NCBI GenBank assembly: GCA_021647145.1
Contig: JAKIVF010000022.1
Span: 1-36,333, forward strand
Reading direction: 5' to 3'
From: Methylococcaceae bacterium
GTDB taxonomy: Bacteria; Pseudomonadota; Gammaproteobacteria; Methylococcales; Methylomonadaceae
Length of the DNA stretch: 36,333 nt
Under the pieces are notes generated by a model. The model saw only the letters and a program-made list of their open reading frames with translations. It was not told where the DNA came from and made no database searches. The translations under genes were made by a program, and so were the position numbers. Positions within the stretch are counted from its first letter, which is position 1. Every line of letters starts with the position of its first letter. Positions 1 to 7,586 of this stretch are shown here, piece by piece.

Positions 1-82
1 AGACGATTGCTTGGGCTCCGTCTAAAAAAGTTTGTAATTCTTGGGTGTTTTTTAATTCTTTAATATTCATAATGGCTTTCAT
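1..82 (-). CDS. N-terminal fragment of a putative transposase/integrase (runs off the left edge)
   Basis: About 27 codons are visible, from ATG at 82 (or ATG at 70) leftward off the window. The peptide contains IKELKNTQELQTFLDGAQAI. An N-terminus of the type 'KxLxNTQxLxxFLxGxQA' is what I remember from a family of DDE-type integrases/transposases common in gammaproteobacteria; this rests on memory of the family, not on a search. A TAA in the same frame lies just upstream (about 110-112), so the ORF begins here. Its 5' side carries spaced terminal repeats (121-174), as expected if the gene starts just inside the end of an insertion sequence. The catalytic region is outside the window, so neither family nor integrity can be judged. 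Confidence 0.5.
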   Translation of the reverse strand, partial: MKAIMNIKELKNTQELQTFLDGAQAIV

Positions 83-120
83 TGCGTCATCATGAACAGA
101 TTCGCTGGTTTTGTCAGCTT

Positions 121-174
121 AGACTCATTCTGTATTGGAATACGGGGGCGTTTTCAGACTCATTTCATATTGGA
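121..174. repeat. Two spaced direct repeats at the presumed end of an insertion element
   Basis: AGACTCATTCTGTATTGGA (121-139) and AGACTCATTTCATATTGGA (156-174) match at 16 of 19 positions and are spaced 35 bp apart, start to start. They lie between the first codons of the putative transposase and the end of tilS, where the terminus of an insertion sequence is expected. Repeated sites at an element end are usually transposase-binding sites. The exact outer end is not defined, but must lie between about 175 and 210, because tilS ends at 211. Confidence 0.6.
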
Positions 175-210
175 GAAGGCTCAACCTTGACTATATTATC
201 TAATACTTTA

Positions 211-1530
211 TTATAATTCATTTCCGGAGTAATTAAGTTGATAGCATTCAACTTTATCCGCACTATAAAAATCGGCACTAATCCAAAGGTCAGAAATGGC
301 CGCCAGCTGATTATTTAAATAAACTAAAGGTATCTGAGATCGTTCCCATGGAGGAATTGCTTTTTCCTGAAATAAGTTTTTAAGAGAATGGTGACCATTT
401 CTTCCTGGCAATTTAATTTTTTCTGATCCTTCTCGAAACTTTATACTAATTTCTGACTTGTGCCACAAGGTTTTGGGAATTCCTTCTAAAGAGTCCTCCC
501 TTGTTAAGCTAAACCCATTATTAAGGTCTATCCGCCTTGCTTCGTCGAGCCATACTTTATTCTCTATCACCTGACCAATAATTACTTGGTTTAAGCAATA
601 CAGCCTATTTCGGTAACGCTTAATGTAGTGTCCTTGTTCATGTATTTCAGGGTTTGCAGATGCCTTTGCCTGAACTACTTCAGATAAAATTCTCTCTAAT
701 TTTTTTTCTGAAGGCATTCTTAATTTCATAACCTGGAACCATTGTCTAATCACTAATTGCTGTTGATTAATATCTAAATCCATCAATTGAGAAATATCTA
801 ATGTTTGATCTCTTTCGTTAAAAACTCTATTCAGCAACTGTTCTGCTAATGATTGGGATATATGCTCACTTTTTGCACAATGTCGCGCAGAACGTGCGAT
901 AGTTTTATCTAGCGCGGGCCACCGATCTTTTAACTGAGGAATAATCTGGTTCCGTAAAAAATTTCTGTCAAATGTATCACTTTTATTGCTTGGATCTTCA
1001 ATCCATTGCAACTTATTTTTCTCTGCGTAGCAAATAATTTCATTTTTTGAAATATCCAAAAAAGGTCGCAACATTTTCCCTCTACCAAACACTGCCGACA
1101 GAGGCATTCCAGAAAGGCCTTTTACTCCAGCACCACGAAAAAGTTGTAATAAAACCGTTTCCATTTGATCTTCACGGTGTTGAGCCAAAAGCAAAATACC
1201 ATGGCTTTCTAATAAAGCTTTAAAAGCGGCATATCGAGCTTCCCGTGCTATTTCCTCAAGACTTTGTCCAGTAGCCTTTTGCACATTTACATTGATGCAC
1301 TGAAATTTAATACCTAAATCCAAAGAAACTGCTTCACAATGTAATGCCCACTGTTCAGCTTCTTTTTGTAAACCGTGGTTTATATAAACGGCTGTAGTTT
1401 TTGACTTTAGCTGCTCCACCGAGCAAACCAAGTGAAGTAACACATGCGAATCGACTCCTCCGCTATAAGCAATAAATACCTTGTCAGCTTTAGATAACAA
1501 TATAGAGGCAACTGTTTGTTGTGTAAGCAT
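211..1530 (-). CDS. tilS: tRNA(Ile)-lysidine synthase
   Basis: TilS uses ATP and lysine to convert the wobble C34 of the CAU-anticodon tRNA-Ile to lysidine, so that the tRNA reads AUA and is charged with isoleucine. It is a cytosolic, essential enzyme. The PP-loop SGGVDS sits at residues 23-28 of the N-terminal N-type ATP-pyrophosphatase domain, followed by AQHREDQMETVLLQLFRGAG, typical of the family. The C-terminal domain ends with KLPGRNGHHSLKNLFQEKAI and a PPWER-type segment, the usual TilS_C signature. At 439 residues it is close to the E. coli protein (about 430). It lies downstream of accA, the common gammaproteobacterial order, but a strong hairpin terminator (1541-1564) falls between the two genes. 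Expression therefore needs readthrough or a promoter inside accA. The stop codon is next to a transposable element end, and the gene looks complete. Confidence 0.96.
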   Translation of the reverse strand: MLTQQTVASILLSKADKVFIAYSGGVDSHVLLHLVCSVEQLKSKTTAVYINHGLQKEAEQWALHCEAVSLDLGIKFQCINVNVQKATGQSLEEIAREARYAAFKALLESHGILLLAQHREDQMETVLLQLFRGAGVKGLSGMPLSAVFGRGKMLRPFLDISKNEIICYAEKNKLQWIEDPSNKSDTFDRNFLRNQIIPQLKDRWPALDKTIARSARHCAKSEHISQSLAEQLLNRVFNERDQTLDISQLMDLDINQQQLVIRQWFQVMKLRMPSEKKLERILSEVVQAKASANPEIHEQGHYIKRYRNRLYCLNQVIIGQVIENKVWLDEARRIDLNNGFSLTREDSLEGIPKTLWHKSEISIKFREGSEKIKLPGRNGHHSLKNLFQEKAIPPWERSQIPLVYLNNQLAAISDLWISADFYSADKVECYQLNYSGNEL

Positions 1531-1540
1531 ATTGAACGAA

Positions 1541-1564
1541 AAAGACCGGCATAAGCCGGTCTTT
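1541..1564 (-). terminator. Rho-independent terminator between accA and tilS
   Basis: A perfect 10-bp stem, AAAGACCGGC / GCCGGTCTTT, with a 4-nt loop. On the minus strand the 3' arm ends in a run of five T. It lies 32 nt after the accA stop and ends about 10 nt before the tilS start codon, so it should reduce or end transcription coming from accA. Confidence 0.85.
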
Positions 1565-1595
1565 AAAAAATTATAAAAAATGATTATATGTTTTC

Positions 1596-2561
1596 TTAAA
1601 TAATATCCTCTGAAAATGAGCCGTAATCCATAATGCGTTGAAATCGCTTTTCCAACATTTGTTCCATATCTTCCTTATTAAGTTCATCAAGATATTTAAT
1701 CAAAGTTTTTCGTAAATTTAATGCTATTTTATGATGGTCTCTATGCCCCCCACCCAGTGGCTCTCGCACCACCTCATCTAAAAATCCCTGTTCCCGAACT
1801 CTATCTGAAGTAATTCCCATCGCTTCAGCAGCTAATTTAGATTTATCAGCACTTTTCCACAGAATAGAAGCACAACCTTCAGGGGAAATCACTGAATAGG
1901 TACTATATTCCAACATAATTAACCTATCGCCTACTCCAATAGCTAATGCTCCGCCAGAACCACCCTCACCAATCACGGTGCAAATAATAGGTGTTCTTAG
2001 TTTAGACATCTCAAATAAATTTGTAGCAATCGCCTCGCTTTGCCCACGTTCTTCAGCTCCAATTCCAGGATAAGCCCCTGGTGTATCAATCAAACAAATA
2101 ATGGGAATATGAAATCGTTCTGCCATTTTCATCACTCTTAGAGCTTTACGATAGCCTTCAGGCCTTGGCATACCAAAGTTACGGTAAACTTTTTCTTTTG
2201 TATCTCGGCCTTTTTGATGACCAAGAATCATGACTGGCTGCCCCTCTAACTTTGCTAGTCCACAGATAATTGCGGAATCATCTGCATATGTTCTATCCCC
2301 ATGAAGCTCATGAAAATCCGTAAACATATGTTTTATATAATCTAGCGTATAGGGCCGCCTGGGGTGTCTGGATAACTGTGAAATCTGCCAGTCCGATAAT
2401 TTTGCAAAAATTGATTCAGTTAATTGTTCACTTTTTTCTTCTAATTGCTTAAGTGTGTCAGAAATATTTATTTCATTATCAAACTCCACCTTCCGAAGTT
2501 CTTCAATTTTCGCTTCAAGCTCAGCGATTGGTTGTTCAAAGTCTAGAAATTTTAAATCCAT
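1596..2561 (-). CDS. accA: Acetyl-CoA carboxylase carboxyltransferase, alpha subunit
   Basis: AccA pairs with AccD to move the carboxyl group from biotin on AccB to acetyl-CoA, making malonyl-CoA, the first committed step of fatty acid synthesis. At 321 residues it matches the usual length (E. coli 319). The N-terminal helical part begins MDLKFLDFEQPIAELEAKIE. The crotonase-like fold includes HKGRDTKEKVYRNFGMPRPE, DTPGAYPG and the glycine-rich GEGGSGGALAIG segment that forms the oxyanion hole and CoA site, all intact. The start ATG at 2561 gives the standard N-terminus. A 133-bp AT-rich gap separates it from waaA upstream; a promoter is likely there but I could not define one. A terminator follows the gene. 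Confidence 0.97.
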   Translation of the reverse strand: MDLKFLDFEQPIAELEAKIEELRKVEFDNEINISDTLKQLEEKSEQLTESIFAKLSDWQISQLSRHPRRPYTLDYIKHMFTDFHELHGDRTYADDSAIICGLAKLEGQPVMILGHQKGRDTKEKVYRNFGMPRPEGYRKALRVMKMAERFHIPIICLIDTPGAYPGIGAEERGQSEAIATNLFEMSKLRTPIICTVIGEGGSGGALAIGVGDRLIMLEYSTYSVISPEGCASILWKSADKSKLAAEAMGITSDRVREQGFLDEVVREPLGGGHRDHHKIALNLRKTLIKYLDELNKEDMEQMLEKRFQRIMDYGSFSEDII

Positions 2562-2694
2562 AGAGAGCGGGTAAATTTAAAGTATTAATGAATAATTAAT
2601 GATTCTATAGAAAAAATGAAATTAATTCTTGATAATTTCTATTCAACCTATAAAAAAGTTAATTTTAATGTATACCTTCTACAATAGCCAAGCC

Positions 2695-3963
2695 TTAATT
2701 ACTTAATAATAGCCTTGATAATAGCTTTTCTGTTGTTTCAGTAGTCCCTTGATTATTTTTTAAAAATTGAGACATTGTAAGCACCATTTCCCTTCTTTCT
2801 TCCTGGTTTTCATACAAGCGTATAATATTCTCCATTATTTCTTCTTTATCTAAGCATTGTAATGCAGCACCCAATAAAACGACATCCTTAGCTATTTCTT
2901 TTGAATTGAACATATGAGGCCCAAAAATTATGGGTGTATTCATTGCCGCAGGTTCGAGAATATTATGCCCTCCAACTGGAATTATACTCCCTCCAACGAA
3001 ACTTATATCCGCCATACCATATAACAATTTTAATTCACCCATAGTGTCAGCAACATAAACATCCGTATCAGTCCCAATCAATTTTTTACTGCTTCTCATG
3101 CATGTTTTCAATTGCATATTTTCAGCCAACTGTTTTACTTCTTTAAATCGTTCAGGATGTCTAGGTACAACTAATAGAAGTAATTCAGGTATTCGTTTTT
3201 TTAAAAGAAGATATATTTCAAAAAAAATATTTTCCTCACCCTTATGTGTACTTGCAATTATCCAGACAAAACGACCCGCAAATAATTGTACTTTAATCGT
3301 TTTTGCCTCCTGAATAAGCTCTTCGTCTATTTTGACATCAAACTTTAAATTTCCAGTCACTTCAACATAAGCTGCCTTTGCTCCAATCTCTACAAACCTT
3401 TTTTTATCTTCTTCTGTTTGAGTTGCTATTAGTGAAACACTTTCTAACGCGGGGATAACCAGGCCAGGTATTTTTTTATATGCCTTCGCAGATTTAGACG
3501 AAAGTCGAGCGTTAATTACTGTCAGTGGAATATTAGCTTGACTGCATTGATGATAAAGGTTTGGCCATATTTCTTTCTCCATTATAATTGCAATTTTTGG
3601 CCGAAAAATAGTCAAAAAACGTTTTATGACAATGGGCAAATCATAGGGCAAATAAACGTGGGATACGGAAGAAGCCAATTCATTCTTAACTTGTGCTGAG
3701 CCTGTTGGCGTTGTTGTAGTGACAAGAAATTTATCCGTAGGATTTTGTTGCTGCAACAGCTTGATTAACGGAAAAACAGCGACAGATTCACCAACAGAAA
3801 CTGCATGAATCCAGATGACATTACCAGAATATTTTTTGTCATAAACCGCTAGACGCTCTTTCCAGCGTTTTCGATATTCAGGTGCTTTAAATCCACGCCA
3901 ATAGAGGCGCAATAAAATTAAAGGGATTAATAAATAAAAAAGAGTAGTATAAATATATCGCAT
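2695..3963 (-). CDS. waaA: 3-deoxy-D-manno-octulosonic acid (KDO) transferase
   Basis: WaaA transfers KDO from CMP-KDO to lipid A precursor at the cytoplasmic face of the inner membrane, the first step of LPS inner core assembly. It has 422 residues, like the family. An N-terminal membrane anchor (about residues 4-20, FYLLIPLILLRLYWRG) is followed by the GT-B N-domain with IHAVSVGES; Glu59 in VGES is the conserved catalytic acid. The C-domain carries FVGGSIIPVGGHNILEPAA and the nearby FGPHMFN motif, typical of the CMP-KDO site. It follows hldD by 19 nt in the same orientation, grouping a KDO and a heptose step. The number of KDO units added cannot be told from sequence. Confidence 0.95.
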   Translation of the reverse strand: MRYIYTTLFYLLIPLILLRLYWRGFKAPEYRKRWKERLAVYDKKYSGNVIWIHAVSVGESVAVFPLIKLLQQQNPTDKFLVTTTTPTGSAQVKNELASSVSHVYLPYDLPIVIKRFLTIFRPKIAIIMEKEIWPNLYHQCSQANIPLTVINARLSSKSAKAYKKIPGLVIPALESVSLIATQTEEDKKRFVEIGAKAAYVEVTGNLKFDVKIDEELIQEAKTIKVQLFAGRFVWIIASTHKGEENIFFEIYLLLKKRIPELLLLVVPRHPERFKEVKQLAENMQLKTCMRSSKKLIGTDTDVYVADTMGELKLLYGMADISFVGGSIIPVGGHNILEPAAMNTPIIFGPHMFNSKEIAKDVVLLGAALQCLDKEEIMENIIRLYENQEERREMVLTMSQFLKNNQGTTETTEKLLSRLLLSN

Positions 3964-3982
3964 ATATATTTAAAAATTGTCT

Positions 3983-4927
3983 TTATTTATTTAACCATTC
4001 CATATAAAGACTTACACCATCCTCTACTGATTTAAACTGATATTCACAGCCTGTGGATCGTAATTGTTCTAAGTTGGCCTCAGTATAACTTTGATAACAA
4101 CCTTTTAAATGCTGCGGAAATGGAATATATTCAAGCTTACCTTTCTTATGATATTTTAAAACAGCATTAGCCACATCATTAAAGGATTGACTCCGACCTG
4201 TCCCTGTATTGTAGATACCCGATATTTTAGGATTATCTAAAAACCATAAATTAATATCAACCACATCACCAACATAAACAAAGTCACGTTGTTGCTCACC
4301 ATTACCATAGCCATCACAGCCTTCAAAAAGCCGAACAACACCCGAATCTAATAATTGATTGTTCAGATGAAAAGCGACACTAGCCATACTGCCTTTATGC
4401 TCTTCATGTGGACCATAAACATTAAAATACCGTAAACCAACGACTTGAGCTGTTAATTCTGATTGGTAGTGTCGGAGGTATTGATCAAACTGGAATTTTG
4501 AATAACCATAGACATTTAATGGTTCTTCATATTTAACTTGTTCTTTAAAATTAGTATCTGCACCATACACGGCAGCACTGGACGCATAAATCAAAGGAAT
4601 TTTATGGCTCTGACAATAGTGGAATATAATTTTAGTATATTCATAATTATTATCCATCATGTAACGTCCGTCCCACTCAGTGGTAGCGGAACACGCACCT
4701 TGATGAAAAATAGCTTCTATTGTTTTATCTAGAAAAAAACCTTGTTGTATTTTTGCTATAAAATCTTTTTTATCTAAATAATCACCTATTCGACAATTAA
4801 CCAAGTTTTTATACTTAATTCCTTTGGTGAGATTATCAACGACTAAAATATCATCGTAACCTCGCTGGTTTAGACCCAGCACAAGATTACTGCCTATAAA
4901 ACCAGCACCTCCGGTTACGATAATCAT
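3983..4927 (-). CDS. hldD: ADP-L-glycero-D-manno-heptose-6-epimerase
   Basis: HldD epimerises ADP-D-glycero-D-manno-heptose at C6 to supply the L,D-heptose of the LPS inner core. It is an extended short-chain dehydrogenase with a Rossmann fold. The nucleotide-binding motif TGGAGFIG is at residues 5-12, the heptose-epimerase signature FHQGACSATTEWDG is near 74-87, Ser116/Ser117 lie in YASSAAVYG, and the catalytic pair Tyr140 / Lys144 is in YGYSK. Length 314 is typical. The ATG lies only 11 nt after the rplI stop and lacks a convincing Shine-Dalgarno sequence, suggesting translational coupling to the ribosomal protein operon. It probably shares the rpsF transcript and continues into waaA. Confidence 0.96.
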   Translation of the reverse strand: MIIVTGGAGFIGSNLVLGLNQRGYDDILVVDNLTKGIKYKNLVNCRIGDYLDKKDFIAKIQQGFFLDKTIEAIFHQGACSATTEWDGRYMMDNNYEYTKIIFHYCQSHKIPLIYASSAAVYGADTNFKEQVKYEEPLNVYGYSKFQFDQYLRHYQSELTAQVVGLRYFNVYGPHEEHKGSMASVAFHLNNQLLDSGVVRLFEGCDGYGNGEQQRDFVYVGDVVDINLWFLDNPKISGIYNTGTGRSQSFNDVANAVLKYHKKGKLEYIPFPQHLKGCYQSYTEANLEQLRSTGCEYQFKSVEDGVSLYMEWLNK

Positions 4928-4938
4928 TGATTAGTTAA

Positions 4939-5388
4939 TTAATCTTCAGCAGCAATTTCGATTGATTTTGTAATAACTACATCTGAGTGTAAATTAATAT
5001 CAATATCATAACTACCAATTTGACGAATAACACCTTCTGGCATTCTTACTTCATGCTTCTCAATTTTAACACCAGCCTCTGTCATCGCATCAGCAATGTT
5101 TTGCGTCCCTACTGAACCAAATAACTTGCCTTCATCACCTGCTTTATGACTAATAACAATATCCAGCTTACTTAATGCATTTCCTCGCGTTTGAGCAGCT
5201 GCTAATTTTTCAGCCGCTATTTTTTCCAACTCTGCTCGGCGCGCTTCAAACTCTTTAATTTTTTCTGCTGTAGCAGCAACTGCCTTGCCTTGTGGAACAA
5301 GATAATTCCTACCATAACCTGATTTAATACTAACTTTGTCACCTAAGCCACCTAAGTTAGCGATTTTTTCAAGAAGAATAACTTCCAT
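4939..5388 (-). CDS. rplI: 50S ribosomal protein L9
   Basis: L9 binds 23S rRNA near the L1 stalk and reaches across the ribosome, helping reading-frame maintenance. The 149-residue sequence is full length. The N-terminal domain begins MEVILLEKIANLGGLGDKV and contains KSGYGRNYLVPQGKA, followed by the long connecting helix (about 40-75) and the C-terminal domain ending in DVVITKSIEIAAED. It is the last ribosomal gene of the operon rpsF-rpsR-DUF2232-rplI, and hldD follows within 11 nt. Confidence 0.97.
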   Translation of the reverse strand: MEVILLEKIANLGGLGDKVSIKSGYGRNYLVPQGKAVAATAEKIKEFEARRAELEKIAAEKLAAAQTRGNALSKLDIVISHKAGDEGKLFGSVGTQNIADAMTEAGVKIEKHEVRMPEGVIRQIGSYDIDINLHSDVVITKSIEIAAED

Positions 5389-5420
5389 CTTATTAATACC
5401 CCTATATCGAACAACAAGAA

Positions 5421-6338
5421 CTATTGAGTTCCAGATTTATTTAAAATTTTACTACGTAAGTCCACCCAAGTATCAATGAATCCAATAATGACAACAATTG
5501 CAATCATATGAGGAACCAACAGTAATGTTATATACAAAAACGGCACCATAAAGCGTTTTGCTTTTAATAGAGAAAAAGCTGTATGTAATATTGCTGAGCC
5601 AACAAATGTGTATAAAACAACAAAAAGAATAGCTATATTCCAGCATGCTTCTGAAACAAAACCCGTTGTAAACCAAGCAATCAATATAACAAAAAGACTA
5701 ACCAAAGCAATCAACGGATAAGCCTTAAGTTCTAAATATTCTTTTTTAAACCCTTCCGGGTTATAGAGTGTAGATTGCCACCATCTAGCCAAAAAAAGAC
5801 CAAACAATAATCCAAAAACACTTCCTGCAGCAATACCACCCGTCATAAAGTGTGAAAACACTTGGACTGATTTATTAATCTTTTCAATGGGCAGTTCAGA
5901 ATTACCAGACTCAATCATTGGTTGAATCATCTGAACTAAAACTCCATACCAAGATGCAGCTGGATCACTCACATATAAATAGAATCCTATTACTGCAACA
6001 GCACCTAATAATACAGCGATATTGACAGCAACAGATAAGTGTTTTCCTTCTCTTAATACAATAGAAATAAGCCATATTGGTAGCCATAAGACTAAACCAT
6101 AAAGCAAAGCAAATTGAAAATTCCCAAAAAGAAAAAAACCTAAGATAGCTGCCGACAAGCAGGCGCTAAACAGAACGTAAAGCCCGTCATATCCGCCGTG
6201 CCTTAAAGTAACCAATGCTACAGTGGCTGAACTTACGATACTTACGGGAGGTAAAAGTATAGACAATACTGCTAAGGAAGATGCAACTATAATCGCTTGC
6301 ATCCTGCCTTTCATAATAAAAGCAGCTAAAAAGTTCAC
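5421..6338 (-). CDS. DUF2232 (YybS-like) multipass membrane protein
   Basis: A 305-residue, very hydrophobic protein with about eight predicted membrane segments. It matches what I know of the DUF2232 family, which often sits between rpsR and rplI in gammaproteobacteria and near rplI in Firmicutes (as YybS). The family resembles small-molecule transporters of the ECF S-component type, but no substrate is established. The GTG start at 6338 is preceded by AGG at suitable spacing; ATG codons at residues 9 and 13 are alternatives that would shorten the first membrane segment. It lies 18 nt downstream of rpsR and 32 nt upstream of rplI, and so is co-transcribed with ribosomal genes. No catalytic motif was seen. 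Confidence 0.8.
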   Translation of the reverse strand: MNFLAAFIMKGRMQAIIVASSLAVLSILLPPVSIVSSATVALVTLRHGGYDGLYVLFSACLSAAILGFFLFGNFQFALLYGLVLWLPIWLISIVLREGKHLSVAVNIAVLLGAVAVIGFYLYVSDPAASWYGVLVQMIQPMIESGNSELPIEKINKSVQVFSHFMTGGIAAGSVFGLLFGLFLARWWQSTLYNPEGFKKEYLELKAYPLIALVSLFVILIAWFTTGFVSEACWNIAILFVVLYTFVGSAILHTAFSLLKAKRFMVPFLYITLLLVPHMIAIVVIIGFIDTWVDLRSKILNKSGTQ

Positions 6339-6356
6339 TTTAACCTACCCTAAAAT

Positions 6357-6584
6357 TTACTTATGTGCGTCACAAAAAGGTAACAAAGCCACATATCTTG
6401 CTTGTTTTATTGCCGTAGCTAGTTGTCTTTGATACTTCGCAGGCGTATAAGTTATACGGCTAGGAACAATTTTACCTGTTTCTGAAATATATTCACTCAA
6501 CAAATCCAGATTTTTATAATCAATCTCTGGAGAACCTTCAGTCCCAAACTGACCCTTTTTATTACGTTTCATGTTATTTGCCAT
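6357..6584 (-). CDS. rpsR: 30S ribosomal protein S18
   Basis: S18 forms a heterodimer with S6 on the platform of the 30S subunit. The 75-residue protein has the usual layout: a basic N-terminus (NMKRNKKGQF), then DYKNLDLLSEYISETGKIVP, and the conserved RQLATAIKQARYVALLPF segment. The start is supported by AGAGG just upstream. It is 30 nt downstream of rpsF with no priB between them, as in most non-enteric gammaproteobacteria. Confidence 0.97.
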   Translation of the reverse strand: MANNMKRNKKGQFGTEGSPEIDYKNLDLLSEYISETGKIVPSRITYTPAKYQRQLATAIKQARYVALLPFCDAHK

Positions 6585-6614
6585 GATTTTCCTCTTTAAT
6601 AATCCTATCTATCG

Positions 6615-7097
6615 TTATTCAGAATCTTTTGCAGCATCTTCTGTTTTATTAACTGAGTCACTGTCAACTACTACTTTTTCTTCAGTTACCTTTTCTTTTG
6701 TTTCAGCTACTTTCTCTTCAACTTTAGGCTGTTCAACTTCTACTTTTTTAGATTCAGTTTCTTTTTTCTGCTCTTCTGCGTTTGCAGAAGCAATTAATGA
6801 AGCATCGGTAACCGCCTCTTTTTTAGCTAAAGTCATGCTACGTAAAATTGCATCATTAAAGCGAAAACCACTCTCAAGTTCTTCAAGAGTTGCCTGATCA
6901 CACTCAATATTCATCAACACATAATGTGCTTTATGAATTTTTTTGATCGGATACGCCAAATGTCTGCGCCCCCAGTCTTCTAGACGATGAATTTTACCAG
7001 AAGCATCTTCTATAATTGTTTTATAACGATCAATCATCCCTTGAACCTGAGAACTCTGGTCAGGATGAACTAAAAAGATTATTTCATAATGTCGCAT
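6615..7097 (-). CDS. rpsF: 30S ribosomal protein S6 with extended Glu/Lys/Val-rich tail
   Basis: S6 is a 30S platform protein that binds S18 and 16S rRNA, and in many bacteria the S6:S18 pair also binds its own mRNA. The ferredoxin-like core spans residues 1 to about 100 (MRHYEIIFLVHPDQSSQV, EDWGRRHLAYPIKKIHKAHY). Residues about 101-160 form a low-complexity charged tail rich in Glu, Lys and Val. Many S6 proteins end near 100-135, so at 160 residues this one is long. An excellent Shine-Dalgarno (AAAGGAG) precedes the ATG. It is first in the operon, behind a strong promoter and a structured leader. Confidence 0.96.
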   Translation of the reverse strand: MRHYEIIFLVHPDQSSQVQGMIDRYKTIIEDASGKIHRLEDWGRRHLAYPIKKIHKAHYVLMNIECDQATLEELESGFRFNDAILRSMTLAKKEAVTDASLIASANAEEQKKETESKKVEVEQPKVEEKVAETKEKVTEEKVVVDSDSVNKTEDAAKDSE

Positions 7098-7103
7098 CTT
7101 TTC

Positions 7104-7175
7104 TCCTTTCGGTTAAGCCTTCCACTTTGCCAATCAAAGTAGTAAAGCAAGGATAGAGTTAAAAACTCTACTGAA
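7104..7175 (-). promoter_or_regulatory. Structured 5' leader of rpsF, candidate S6:S18 autoregulatory element
   Basis: On the minus strand the leader begins near 7175 if the promoter at 7182-7209 is used. It holds a hairpin TAGAGTT/AACTCTA (7154-7170) and a second stem ACTTTG/CAAAGT (7124-7140). The second may be closed by an outer CCTT/AAGG pairing (7149-7152 with 7118-7121). An unpaired AACCG is followed directly by the AAAGGAG ribosome site. S6:S18-binding rpsF leaders are known in many bacteria and have a conserved CCG near the Shine-Dalgarno region. I did not compute a fold or match a covariance model, so the assignment is provisional. Confidence 0.5.
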
Positions 7176-7181
7176 CCCCAC

Positions 7182-7209
7182 ATTATAATTTATTTCTTTA
7201 ATTTGTAAA
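7182..7209 (-). promoter_or_regulatory. Sigma-70 promoter of the rpsF operon
   Basis: On the minus strand a TTTACA -35 (7209-7204) is followed by a 16-bp spacer and a perfect TATAAT -10 (7187-7182). This is the best sigma-70 match seen in the window and would give a leader of about 78 nt before rpsF. Confidence 0.75.
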
Positions 7210-7411
7210 TCTGTTTTTTGAAACTGATGCTTTAATAAAACCTAACAAACGAATAGCTGAATCATAAAAAAACAGTTTTAGGTTGTTTTATAGCACTTTA
7301 AAGAATTAAAAAAGTCAGCAGGATGCTACTTATTTTTAAGAGGATTTTTGAGATAAAGTATAACCTGGAATGATCGGTTGGGTGCGAATTTATAGTGCAA
7401 ACCGCTGGTTT

Positions 7412-7472
7412 CACAGTGCTTTGAAAAAACCTTAGCTCACCCCATTGGCGAGCATTTTTTTGAAGCACTGTG
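7412..7472. terminator. Long palindrome / probable terminator after the receiver-GGDEF-EAL gene
   Basis: The arms CACAGTGCTT (7412-7421) and AAGCACTGTG (7463-7472) are perfect inverted repeats. Inside them lie matching A6 and T-rich runs and an inner GCTC/GAGC hairpin (7435-7453). The structure has T-runs on both strands after the inner hairpin. It lies about 115-175 nt beyond the stop at 7587 and could end that minus-strand transcript. The spacing is long for a simple terminator, so a small repeat element is an alternative. The rest of the 489-bp gap (7098-7586) holds only the rpsF leader and promoter. Confidence 0.45.
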
Positions 7473-7586
7473 GAATTTGTGGATTGTGCTAGGTTTAATC
7501 TAACTATTTACCAAGTTAAAGTACTAATTCCTTTATTTCTTGAATGAAAGAGATTGTGAGTGGGTTTTATTTTAAGAGTAGAAAAC

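Noticed and set aside
6571..6897. 108-codon plus-strand frame opposite rpsF
   Set aside because: It is antisense to the low-complexity Glu/Lys tail of S6, which gives a Ser/Thr-rich shadow frame.
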